Assembly (NCBI GenBank): GCA_958295665.1
Contig: OY282559.1
Location: 133,341,241-133,405,240, forward strand
Length of the DNA: 64,000 nt
Direction of reading: 5' to 3'
Source: Tipula vernalis
Taxonomy: Eukaryota > Arthropoda > Insecta > Diptera > Tipulidae
Below, one piece after another: positions 1 to 10,043 of this stretch. The position numbers were made by a program, and so were the translations under genes. Under the pieces are notes generated by a model that had not been told where the DNA came from, made no database searches, and worked only from the letters and a program-made list of their open reading frames with translations. How positions within the stretch are numbered: position 1 is the stretch's first letter; every line of letters begins with the position of its first letter.

Positions 1-105
1 ATAATGACTGGATGGATAATTAAGCAGGGTTCAGCACAATAGATCTTTTAGGTCGCAGTGCGAGGTGGCTGATCGCCCACATGGCCGTCCAAGAATAATA
101 ATAAT
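1..105 (+). mobile_element. Possible 3' end of a non-LTR retrotransposon, cut by the window edge
   Basis: This stretch is richer in G and C than the DNA to its right and stops abruptly in a short AATAATAATAAT tract (about 94-105). I-like and LOA-like non-LTR elements of flies often end in a GC-richer 3' untranslated region followed by a TAA-type simple repeat, so a 3' end entering from the left edge is plausible. One plus frame is open for about 30 codons before the TAA repeats, but I cannot match it to a domain. The call rests on composition and tail only. It could instead be unrelated DNA beside a microsatellite. Confidence 0.33.
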
Positions 106-715
106 GTCGAAGTGCTTTCGATAAGGAAAACATGTTAGTTTTTAAAGCACATAATTACAGTCAGTTAGTTATAAAAGATAACAATAGTGTTTCAATGAAG
201 TTTTTAAGTAAACAAGAATCAGAAATTTCGGGTAATTTATTTAATAGTTGGTAAAGCGGTAATAACTGGCAAATTTAGTGATACAAAGTGATACTTTAGT
301 GATAAAGTTGTTCTTAGTAAAATATGTCATGATGATTCAGATCATTTCAGCCTCGGTACAGAGTTTGGCGACAGAATGTATATTATTGTGGTGGCCACGA
401 AAAATTGTCAAGAAACGACTCTCATACCTGCAGCCTATAGAAGAGGTTCCCATTTGTATTAAATATTATGCCATTTAAACAATTTGCGTACAGATATGAA
501 CGTGCGTAAAACGAATTATCTTTGCTTACGCCGACAAAATAACCCTCGAATTAAAAAGAACGATAATTGCTAGTTAGTAGCAATAATTTGAAGTGGAGAT
601 TTGACAAACAAATACAGTTGTACCAGCAAAAATCGTGACGAATGTTTTTTCCATCTCTTTTATCCTCCAGGTTTGGCACAGAATACTATAAATGGCATGT
701 TTTTATTATTACATC

Positions 716-1062
716 GGAGAGATCAGAGAGATATAAAAAAGCCTTTTGAGTTTTTTTTATATTCTCCGGTTCGATCCGATAATTTACTTTTCATTTTTAT
801 TATATTCGAACAATCACATGTTATTCTTGTAAATAGCATGTTAGTTTATTGTAAATAATTTTATTAACTGTTTCTTGTTTACTAACGTTCAGTTTTATTT
901 CTTTGTATTAGTTGTGTGGAATTAATTAATTTTCTTCGCCATTGTGTGTTACAAAACAGTAGTTTAAATGGCTTATCATTATTGTTCTTATCAACCAATT
1001 TAAATGGCTTATCATGTTAAAATTTAAAAAAGGCCTTTTCATAATTATCTCTGATCTCTCTG
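716..1062. repeat. Imperfect inverted repeat pair
   Basis: A GAGATCAGAGAGATAT block followed by AAAAAAGCCTTTT (716-745) recurs in reverse complement at about 1030-1061. The two arms lie about 285 bases apart and are imperfect, with small indels. This could be an old foldback element or a degraded MITE. No target duplication is visible. Confidence 0.4.
963..1015 (+). repeat. 17 bp direct repeat, period 36
   Basis: The word TTTAAATGGCTTATCAT occurs at 963-979 and again at 999-1015 without mismatch, giving a two-copy tandem repeat with a 36-base period. No function is suggested. Confidence 0.7.
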
Positions 1063-4000
1063 GTTCCCCCAGAGAAATAAAAAACAGACCAAAGGGTGCG
1101 GTCAAGAAGCTTTTCTTGAAAAGGCTTTTTTCTTTCAAAATATTTATTTTTGGTAAAAGGCCAGAAAATTTTAATTCCATCTAAAAAGAAATATTCGAAC
1201 CACTTAAACAAAACGGGATTCATCCCGAAAAATAGTTTTAGAAGAACTATTATTTTATCCATAAATCGCTTTTTACAAAAAATGTATAGTGAGGAAACGC
1301 TGCTAAGAGAAACGTCATTTTCTAAGTGGCTTATTTCGAGTTCAGAGATATGTCTCTGCCTTATTTAGAAATCACGGAGATTAAGGGTCAAAATTAACCA
1401 CTGCGCCCCACATAATACTTACAAAATGAATCACGTATCATTAAAAAAGGCTTTTCGAAATGAAAATTTGATACTAACTTACGCTTACGTTCAAAAAACA
1501 TAATATTAACTGTATCGAACTGGAAGGAGACTGTGTTAAAACTGCCTGTGTTAAGACTATCTAAACTAATATCTAACGAAGTACATGATTCAGGGTGGGG
1601 CAATAAAACGGTGACGAGCGAACGTAAGATTAAACAGGTTTTTTACTTATAGACATAAGTTGGAGGTGGTGTGGGGTTGATGATTACATCGAAGGCGATA
1701 TCACCAGGCGGCAGTAAGGGAATCTTCAAATCCACATTAATGAACGCTAGAATTTATTAGGATTTTTGAATGTAGCGAGCTCAGATAATAAAAACAAAAA
1801 TTAAAATTTAATTCGTCGGTGATAAACCATTCCTCTGTCAGAAAGACATCCCGAATGATCGTGTATGAATAGCTATTTTCCGTAGAATTAAACGAATTAG
1901 TTTTTAAGGGATTAGGTAAATGGCGACATCACTTGCTGGGAAATACATTCTATATTGCGTTTTGGAATCGGCTATTCATCAGGGCCGTTCTAATATATTT
2001 GGGCACACTGGTAAGAATGCCTCGCGCCACAAAAAAATAAGATATTTTCGTATACGAGACCATGCCCAGAACCTTTTAAGCCTTTTCTTGTGAAATGACG
2101 TCATCATGTTAAATGGGCTTTACTTCACCGGTCACACATTCCATGATTATCTATTTCCATTATTTTAGCTTGTGGACGATTCTACATACCTAACCACCTA
2201 CAAAACTCTAAGTTAAGAATTAAATTAAAAGAAAATTAAATTTCTACTGCTATTCCGGCAGAATTAACATATTTTATTATTGTAGTTAATCCGTCGGAGT
2301 TCGAAATGTCATGTAATCAATAATGAAGGAAATATCCTGCAAAATTTGCTCTGCGTTACATAAGTAATGATCGGTGAACAAGTTATATAATTTTTAGATT
2401 CGGGAGAATCACACCAAAATTTAAAATTTAAATAAAAACTCAAAAATCATTAAAAAAATTAAAATTATAAAAATTTTGTATCGTAAATTAAAAACTTTAT
2501 AAGAAAGAAGAATGCACTCGAGAAAACTTTATTTGCTCAAGGGCCAGCCCGTGAGCATCATTCAAAAATGGCTCTTTACTATATTAATTCTTGAATTCAA
2601 GCTAGATGATACAGCCCTATATTAAAATCCGCCGACAAGAATTTTTAGATTGTGCATTCCATCTCTAATGTCAAACAACAAGAACTCTGCCAAACCACGT
2701 TTTGACCCCCTAAAATGGTCAGCATTAGTTACAAAGTGTCACCAATTAGTAATATCTTGTCATTGCCATAAAACTTTGTAAGAATACGATCTAGATTAGA
2801 TAAGGTGAAATGTGAGGCTATTAAATAGGCTATTCCACAACTTTAAACAATTACAGCTTAAACCGGAATTGTAAATTGTATAGTAGCTTCATCATCATAT
2901 TTCGGAGAGTTTTGAGACCGGCATCCGTTGTCTGGTTCTATTGGTATAAATGAGAATGGGGAATGACTTGAGTAAGAAGTTTACTGAAAGAAAACATAAT
3001 TCCTGGAAAGAGTTGTATGTTTTTACAAACAAATTTCTCAAGTCTTCTGGAAGCGTTCAATGGCGAAGAGAGCTCAACTCCAAACACCCTGAGCTAGCAA
3101 TATTATAATAATGACATTGTATTGGTCTAAGACAATTTAATGATACGATGAAACACAGCAGTGGTGTCCTTATTAAACGACTAATTACGAAGAAAATCAT
3201 TCTTCCCGATATGTGCAAAGGACCTGCGGGAGATAAGTAACAGCATTCAGACCTATCCAGAGTAATAAGTTGTACTATAATTCACCTATTGCGATTTGGA
3301 CCAACTGTAACTGTACTGGTCATAATATTTGCTCAACAGCTAGCTTCATGCCTTTTTGGCACATTTCGTCCTTGTACTGTTAATATACCCATCTTTACAT
3401 CTTAAAGCTTGAATTCAAGAAATTTTTAGTTTCGGTAAGCCAACCGAACAATTGAAGTAAAATAAGAATCGTGCATTGAGAGTTCTCAACCTGTGGTTTT
3501 CGGCAAATTGCCACACGACGATTTTGATCAGGAAAATAAAATGAATAAACCTCATTTCAGCTCATGGTTATACGTAATACGTAAATATTTAGGGTTTGGG
3601 CAAATTGTGGGCGTTTAAATTTTGCTAAACCATTCGGAATTTTTTTGAGATTCCCTTATTTATGTCAAAATTAATTAACATACCATTCGAATATACATAT
3701 AGGCGAGACTCACCCCAATGGAGAAAAAGTTGAGTTTAATGGCAGGATAATGGAGTTTTGTCAAATGAAGCTTGAACGTGAATGAAATAATATTACCATA
3801 AAATTGCACCTTTCATTCATATCATATTCACATGAATCTGTAATAATTGACCGATCACATAACAACCTTCACTGATCAACTTACGGTTTAATATTATGTA
3901 CAACAATTAGATATATCTCGGTATACATGCCATTCATTAAAAAGTCGACCAATATATACCCAAGATATTTATAGCTTTGCGCAATTAATTTACAACAACA

Positions 4001-5339
4001 ACAAAAAAAAAAAATTAAAATAAATTTTCTCACGTATTTTCTATACACTCACACATATACACCATACTCAGCCCAACAGCAACAAAATTCCTCAAACCAA
4101 TTTTTCTTTTACATGATAAAAAGCATTTTTTTTAAGGTTCATCGCTTACTCTATTTAGTACACACTAAAAATAGAAGAAATCTTTCGTTTTATTTTGATT
4201 GTACATAATAAAAAAAATTTGACCATAAAGTCGTTTGTCGTCGCTAAATGGTTACAAAATAATTAGCTTAAAAAATTCCATAAGATATATATGTACGTAA
4301 ATCTATACTAAAAATTTTGCATCATAAATCGCGTTTAAAAACAAAACTAGTTCAAATCTTTATTAAGAGACCTAGCTGTGTGTACAGTGTATAGTAGAAA
4401 AAAAAAAAAAAAAGAATTCCAACCAAAAGATTAACACACATTTTGTATTATATCTCTAAGGTATCGCGCGCGCATATACTTGAAAATAAAAGTAAATCTT
4501 GTTAGTCTGTATCATACGTACGAGTATACAATATAAGACAAATTACATATGACTGACCGTATATGAGGTTTTTTCTTGTATTTTTTGTGTATATATGAAG
4601 AAAATTGGAGCATTTTTTTTTTATGTATGCCTGCGTTTTATGTCTTAATGTTGTTAACCTCGAGATGATTTTTATTTATAAAAGAGCGCGCAAGAAGTTT
4701 ATTGATGAATTGGACATTGATATTTTGGAATTTTAACATTGTTATGGTACAGTATATATGTGTTATTGAACTTTTTGTGCTTTTGTATTATCATTTTAAG
4801 TATATACCTGCGAGACAAACTAAAAGGCAAACAGGTGGAAATTTATTGATTTCAAAATAAAAATTTAAATTGGTTCGGATGTGTACAAGGTGAATGGTAG
4901 TCGCGTTAACATACAACTGGGCGGTGGTTAATGAGATTTTGTACATTTTTGTTGTTATTCATCTTAAAATAGCTTGTAAGATTATAGAGTCTGAGTCATT
5001 TTTTCTCTTTCGTGTAAGTGTATATATGTATATAGGTGATTCCAATTTATAAATACTTATGTTAAAATTTGTGTCGATTTCATTTAAAAAGTAACCGCGG
5101 TCAGAATAAAGTTTAAATTCAAGGTTTTGTTTATATCCATGAACTCTTAATTTGAATAAATTTAAATTCTATTATTTAAATTAGACACAGATATTATAGA
5201 AAGGTTTGTTACATTCCGTGTTTGATTTACATACTAATTTGAGATAAGATTTATTGGTTTTAAATTCAGGCGCCGATTTATTGTGACAGTTTTAATTGCT
5301 TCTCAATATTAGTGTCCGACTAATAATCTGAAATAAATC

Positions 5340-6840
5340 GTGTAAAAGCTTGAATAATTTCAAATATTGCCAAAAATTCCAAAAATTCTCAAAACTACTC
5401 TTTAAAAATCGAATAATCTTGAAATTCTAAAGAAAATCTCGTTAAATCTCGAATAATCACAAAATATTTCGTATTTCTTGCCTAATCTGAGGGGAACTTG
5501 TAGTGACAAGTAATGTACTTATTAATGCGTAATTCGAATTCTGCTCAAAAATTGGAATATTCTTAGATTACTCTAAAAAAATCGAATAATCTCGAAAATC
5601 TCGAATCATTTCAGTAATATTACAAAATTTAGACTAAGGGATCTTATAGTAAAAAGCAGTTCAACGGGTTACAAATGCCTAATTTGAATAGTACCAAAAA
5701 CATTGAATTTCTGCGAGCTACTCTACAGCGATCGAATTATGATTTGTAGTGCTCTCTATGTCATTTGAACCCTGTCAACATATTCAAATATTCTCAAGAA
5801 GATACTCTCTAACAATCAAATGATGAATTCGATCAAAACCTCAATAATTTCGAATACCAGTCGAGTATGTGAATATTTCCGAGATACTCTCAAACCATCA
5901 AATAATCTCAAAAGTCTGAACCAATTTCGAAAACTTTGCAAAATTTAGAATAATCACAAAATGTCTCGAATACTTTATATTATCTCAGGAAAAGTCATAG
6001 CGCAAGCAATTCAACGACTTGCAAAGCAATGGGGTTAGATGCGTGATTTGAATACTAGCGAAATATTTGAAAACTATCGAGTTACTCTCGAACAATCGAA
6101 TAATCACGAAGATCTGAAAAAATCATGAATTATTTCGAAACTCGCCCAAGGTTCAAATATTTCAAAAACTCATTGGCAACTTAATGCTATCACTGCTATT
6201 CGAGCCATCGAATAATTTCGAAAATCATGTAAAGCCTGGAATATTTTCGAATACTGTTGAAAAACCTAAATTTTCTCGAAACACTCTCGAACAATCGAAT
6301 AATCTCGAATGTGTCAAACAAACTTTAATTATTTCAAAACTCTCGCAAACTCTAGGCATAATCTTAAAATATCTTAAATAGCTTTACAAATCTCAAGTGA
6401 ACTCTTAGCGATAGGCAATTAGATGTTTTGCAAATTCGATCAAACCTTGAATAATTTCGAGTACTGTCGAACAACTCGAATATTCTTCAACAATATCAAA
6501 AATTTCAACAAATTTCGAATTATTTCGAAAATCTCGCAAAATGTAGAATAATCTCGAAATATCTCTTAAACCTCAGAAATCTCGAATAAACTCAAAAATC
6601 TCGACAAAACCTTCAATAATTTAGAATTCTACTATTCTTGAGAATTGAAAACGTCTTGGGAATACTCAGAATTTCCGACTGTTTTCGAAATTATTCAAGG
6701 TTTTGTCGAGATTTTCGAGATTATTCGACAAAAAACGACTGAAAAAATTTCGAACAATTTAAAAAATATCACGAAACCTAGATTAATCGTTTAATAACTA
6801 CGAATACCTTAACTAATCTCAAGTTAACTAAATAAAGTGA
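5340..6840. repeat. Degenerate TCGAA-rich repeat array
   Basis: For about 1.5 kb the sequence is built from variations of CTCGAATAATCTCGAAA, TTTCGAATA and CTCGAACAATCGAATAA, spaced roughly 15-40 bases apart on both strands. Copies are too diverged for a fixed period to be read by eye. Two longer blocks also recur: one around AATGATGAATTCGATCAAA, CTTGAATAATTTCGA and ACTGTCGA, and one ending in GCAATTCAACG/GCAAATTC-like words. It looks like an ancient minisatellite or an expanded simple repeat. The open frame at 6184-6381 is only this repeat read as codons. Similar words reappear at 7130-7220, 40540-40870 and 54500-56000. Confidence 0.75.
6599..6711. repeat. 24 bp inverted repeat inside the TCGAA array
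   Basis: The word at 6599-6622 (beginning TCTCGACAAAACCTT) pairs with its reverse complement at 6688-6711 with one mismatch over 24 bases, leaving a 65-base loop. It shows that the surrounding repeat family exists in both orientations. Confidence 0.75.
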
Positions 6841-8004
6841 GCTAAATCAACAACGATTAAATTATTTTTAGTTACACCTTAGGTAATCCGGTTACAGATA
6901 TTTCTTAATAACCATTTTACATCAAATTTTCAATAAAATTAGTGTGGTATTGTGTTGTTGTGAAAATCCTATAGATACGTTGTTGTTGTCAAATTTATAA
7001 AAAATTCAAATACTTGTGATTTTGGAGGTTGAGCTTTCTTTTTCTGGAATATTTCATGTTTACAACAATATAATTTTAGTTAAAGAACATTAGACATAGC
7101 TTTAGGAGCTTAATTACTAATGACAAAATTCGATCAATCTAAAATTATTTAGAGAATTGTGAGAATCTCGAAGAGAATATAGAAATGTTTCGAGTTAATC
7201 TCGAAATTTCGCAATATTCTCTTATTGTAAAAGCTGAACTTACTTCAATATTTATGAACAGAGCGAAATTGATTTCGCTCTGTTTATAAATATTAAAGTA
7301 AGGAATCGATCTATTCCCCTGGATTTTTGTTTATATTTGGTCTACATTTTGTCTACATTTTGCCTACTTTAAATATCATATTCTAAACGAATGTGTCTAT
7401 CACATAATGTAGATAATCTAGAAACTTCATCTTAACTAGTTCAAATACAAAAAAAAATCAAGCCTCTCTGGAGCTCCTCTTGAAATCGAACCTATGTTTT
7501 ATGGAAGCATTTATGGCAAACATATAAGTTTTTGTCGAAGCTAGAATATTCTCTCATAAAATATTACCTTCACGCTTTAAAATATTTGCTTCGAAGCTTT
7601 CGGCTTGACATAAAATTAAAAAGCTTACTTTTGTTTCCACTCTAGGAAATCGCATTAAGCTCTAAGTTTATTTTTAGGATTCAGTATTAACCACATTTTG
7701 AAAGTTCTACAATAGGTTAGCTCTTCAAAAGAGTTTCGCAAATTTACTTTAAAATAATTTGAAAGCTTTCTTTAGCACCAATGTTTTATTTTATCGCCAT
7801 TAATCTTTCTGAAGATTTACATTTACAAGAACCATATTTACAGACAATTGTAAACTGAAGTTTGATGCACATAAACCCAAAAAGCGGATTGCAGGCGGTT
7901 TAACATTCAGAGTTACTGTAACTTGACCTAAACTTGAATATTCTAAAAGCTCTAATCTTCATAAACTAAAGTCTAGAATCAATGGCGCTTCTGTTGGATA
8001 CACA
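6841..8004. other. AT-rich spacer, no gene seen
   Basis: Apart from the hairpin at 7239-7302 and a few TCGAA words near 7130-7220, this stretch holds no domain-bearing frame. It ends where the LOA-like element begins. Confidence 0.5.
7239..7302. repeat. 30 bp hairpin with 4-base loop
   Basis: The left arm (7239-7268, beginning CTTACTTCAATATTT) and right arm (7273-7302) are reverse complements with two mismatches, around the loop TTGA. The stem closest to the loop, ACAGAGCGAAA against TTTCGCTCTGT, is perfect. It could be the core of a palindromic MITE or an isolated cruciform-forming site. I see no flanking duplication. Confidence 0.85.
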
Positions 8005-8026
8005 TTTTCCAAGTAGTGCGACTTCT

Positions 8027-8560
8027 CAGCATGCGTACTAGAAAGGGAGATCTGTGGACACGGCTCTGCATTCCCTGGTGCGAACAATTGAGAAATCAAT
8101 CCACTCGAAAGAGTACTGTATGGTAGCCTTACTTGATATAGAGGGCGCCTTTAACAATGTCAGGACAGAGGCAGTTCGGGAAGGACTGTCTTTCTTAGAT
8201 GTGGACTACCCCTTAGGGAGGTTGATAAATCAGATGCTAGAATGCAGGATTATTAACGCGGATATGGGGGAATCCACCATTAGGAGGCGAATAGTTAGAG
8301 GAACTCCGCAAGGTAGTGTCCTATCAACTCTTCTCTGGAACATAGTTTTCAATAGATTACTTTTGGAACTGGAGAGGAAGGGAATAGGAGGGATAGCGTA
8401 TGCAGATGACATAGCGATCGCGATCTCGGGGAAGTACCTAGGCACGATTAAGGAAGTCATGCAACACGCGCTCGTAATCATTACAAAGTGGGCCAGCAAA
8501 TGTGGGCTGCTGGTACTTTTCACCAAGAAATATAAAATTCTGGTAATCGCCCCTCCTTAA
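8027..8560 (+). pseudogene. Reverse transcriptase core of the LOA-like element
   Basis: The open stretch at 8054-8560 reads through the central blocks of a non-LTR reverse transcriptase. LLDIEGAFNN supplies the first catalytic aspartate, RGTPQGSVLS is the substrate-binding block, and IAYADDIAI is the YADD catalytic box with both aspartates. Homology starts about nine codons before the first ATG, separated by an in-frame stop, so the visible ATG is not a true start. The frame ends at a TAA at 8558-8560. Family members continue past this point, so the stop is a lesion. The fingers domain and the whole upstream endonuclease are missing because of 5' truncation. Confidence 0.88.
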
Positions 8561-9077
8561 ACCTTAAATGGCACGGCACTGGCCTTTACTGATAAGGCAA
8601 GATTTCTGGGCATTATCTTGGACATAGTCCACCACGGCTCTGTACTCATGTAGGAACGCCGTCGGTAGGAGATGGGGTCTAAAACCAGAGCTGGTACACT
8701 GGCTCGTCACCGCTGTAGACTGACCGATTCTGATGTACGGGGTGAGTGTGTGGTGGCCAGCACTAAACAAGAAAACTTATAAGAATAAGATAGAGCAGGT
8801 ACACAGAACGGCCTGCTTGCTTATAAGCGGGGCACTGAGGACAACCCCTACACGTGCTCTGGAGGCTTTGTTCTACCTTCTTCCTGTCAACATCTTTGGT
8901 AAGCAGAGAGCGTCAACTACGGCTGCACGACTCTCTGCCGTGTTTGAGTGGAAATTTCTTCAGACGGGCCACTCGACGATTGGCAGGCCGCTAAAGGCAG
9001 ATGTGGAGAATAGTGACTACACGATACCGATTGCATGCTTTGAAAAAGGTTTCCGCACTCTTCTCCCCTCAAGGTAA
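8561..9077 (+). pseudogene. Reverse transcriptase C-terminal/connection region, frameshifted
   Basis: After the stop at 8560 the reading continues with an ARFLGIIL block. It then loses about 20-30 codons expected from the family, jumps frame around 8650, and resumes as an open stretch from 8733 to 9077. That stretch has YGVSVWWPAL and the VHRTACLLISGALRTTPT block, which is characteristic of the connection region before RNase H in LOA, R1 and jockey-type elements. The apparent ATG at 8733 is internal. The small deletion plus frameshift shows decay without selection. Confidence 0.8.
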
Positions 9078-9099
9078 TCCTGGGGGAACAGGTCAATAA

Positions 9100-9945
9100 T
9101 AGAAACCGGAAGTATACAATTCTACACTGACGTCTCCAAGCTAGACGGCAAAGTCGGAGTAGGAGCCTATTGTGACAAATTAAATGTGAATATATCCGTT
9201 CGTCTTCCTGATCACTGCAGTGTGTACCAGGCGGAGGTGGTAACGATTGAGGAAGCGCTGACTTGGTTGAAGCATAATGTCATATCCACAAGGGATATAA
9301 CAATATATGTGGACAGTCAGGCGGCAATCAAGTCGCTGGAATGAGTTTCTCTGACGTCCGTGGTGGCATTGAAGTCTTAACGAGATGAGTCAGCATTTCA
9401 ATATCCAGATAGTCTGGGTCCCCGGTCACTCGGACGTACTGGGGAACTGAAGGGCGGACGAACTGGCAAGGCAAGGTACAACTCTTAAATTGAAATCAAA
9501 AAGGGCAAATCTGGGGAGGCCCATAGCAGCGTTTTATAGGGCGCTTAGAAATTAGGCGATAGCCTTGGCAAAGAAGAGGTGGACTAACACCATAACATGC
9601 TATGTAGCGCGGCAAGTCTGGCCGAAACTGGACTTGAAGCGCTCCAAAACACTACTATCCCTCCGTAGACCTGACTTAAGTATAGTCGTGGGGTGCTCAC
9701 AGGACACTGCCTCATTGGGGAGCATGCGAGGAGACTTAGGTCAATGGCAAATAACTTCTGTAGAAGCTGTATGGATGAAGAGGAGGAAGAGACTTTCAGC
9801 CACTTCCTCTGCTAATGCCCGGCGCTAGCTTACAGGAGGCATAAACATCTGGGCAAGTATAGTTTGGACGGCCTTATGGATCTCGAGAACTGCAATGTGC
9901 GGGATATCTTACGCTACATAAGTAGCTCAAAATGGTTCCAATGAA
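9100..9945 (+). pseudogene. RNase H domain and C-terminal zinc motif of the LOA-like element
   Basis: The frame beginning near 9105 reads IQFYTDVSKLDGKVGVGAY (first catalytic aspartate in YTD), then YQAEVVTIEEAL (catalytic glutamate) and IYVDSQAAIKSL (second aspartate), the classic RNase H order. A frameshifted WVPGHSD-like block follows near 9415. The last part, readable in other frames from about 9560, carries LTGHCLIGEHARRL, a CRSC pair, and a later H...CP pair, matching the C-terminal Cys/His motif found after RNase H in this group. At least two in-frame stops and three frame changes are present. The domain should have degraded the RNA strand of the replication hybrid. Confidence 0.82.
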
Positions 9946-10020
9946 GGTGTAAGGGGAGCAGGATCCCTTGGTATCACAACGGACCGTCATCGGTCTATGT
10001 GTGCGTTTTGGCGGCCACTC

Positions 10021-10043
10021 TAACCTAACCTAACCTAACCTAA
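10021..10043 (+). repeat. (TAACC)n tail, four units
   Basis: TAACC is repeated four times and followed by TAAA, immediately after the 3' untranslated region of the LOA-like element. Non-LTR elements of this kind can end in short simple repeats rather than poly(A), so the repeat most likely marks the 3' terminus. The unit equals the complement of the canonical insect telomere repeat TTAGG, which flies have lost. Confidence 0.85.

Larger units (their letters stand above)
106..5339. other. AT-rich desert, no gene seen
   Basis: No frame shows a recognisable domain. Short open frames (for example 601-858 plus and 926-1180 minus) are AT-biased, lack conserved motifs and overlap inverted repeats. 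The only structure I see is a direct repeat at 963-1015 and an inverted repeat joining 716-745 with about 1030-1061. From 3960 to 5050 the DNA becomes extremely AT-rich, with A and T runs and ATATAC/ATGTAT words, plus a small CGCGCG spot near 4466. I see nothing that supports a host exon. Confidence 0.5.
8005..10043 (+). mobile_element. LOA-like non-LTR retrotransposon, 5'-truncated and decayed
   Basis: This is the 3' half of a non-LTR element. Reading left to right it carries the reverse transcriptase core, the thumb/connection region, an RNase H domain, a C-terminal Cys/His motif, a short 3' untranslated region and a terminal (TAACC)n repeat. RNase H after the reverse transcriptase is typical of the LOA and I groups. 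The DIEGAFNN and QHAY-type reverse transcriptase signatures fit LOA (Bilbo-like) best, which is my preferred reading from family knowledge. The 5' end is truncated just before the conserved QHAY block near 8025, the usual result of incomplete reverse transcription. At least five stops and several frameshifts break the reading frame, so the copy is dead. A related 5' half lies at 37590-39425. Confidence 0.85.

Noticed and set aside
4440..4690. Promoter or CpG-island-like spot around CGCGCGCATATA
   Set aside because: Only a few CG words in AT-rich DNA, no initiator or downstream open frame.
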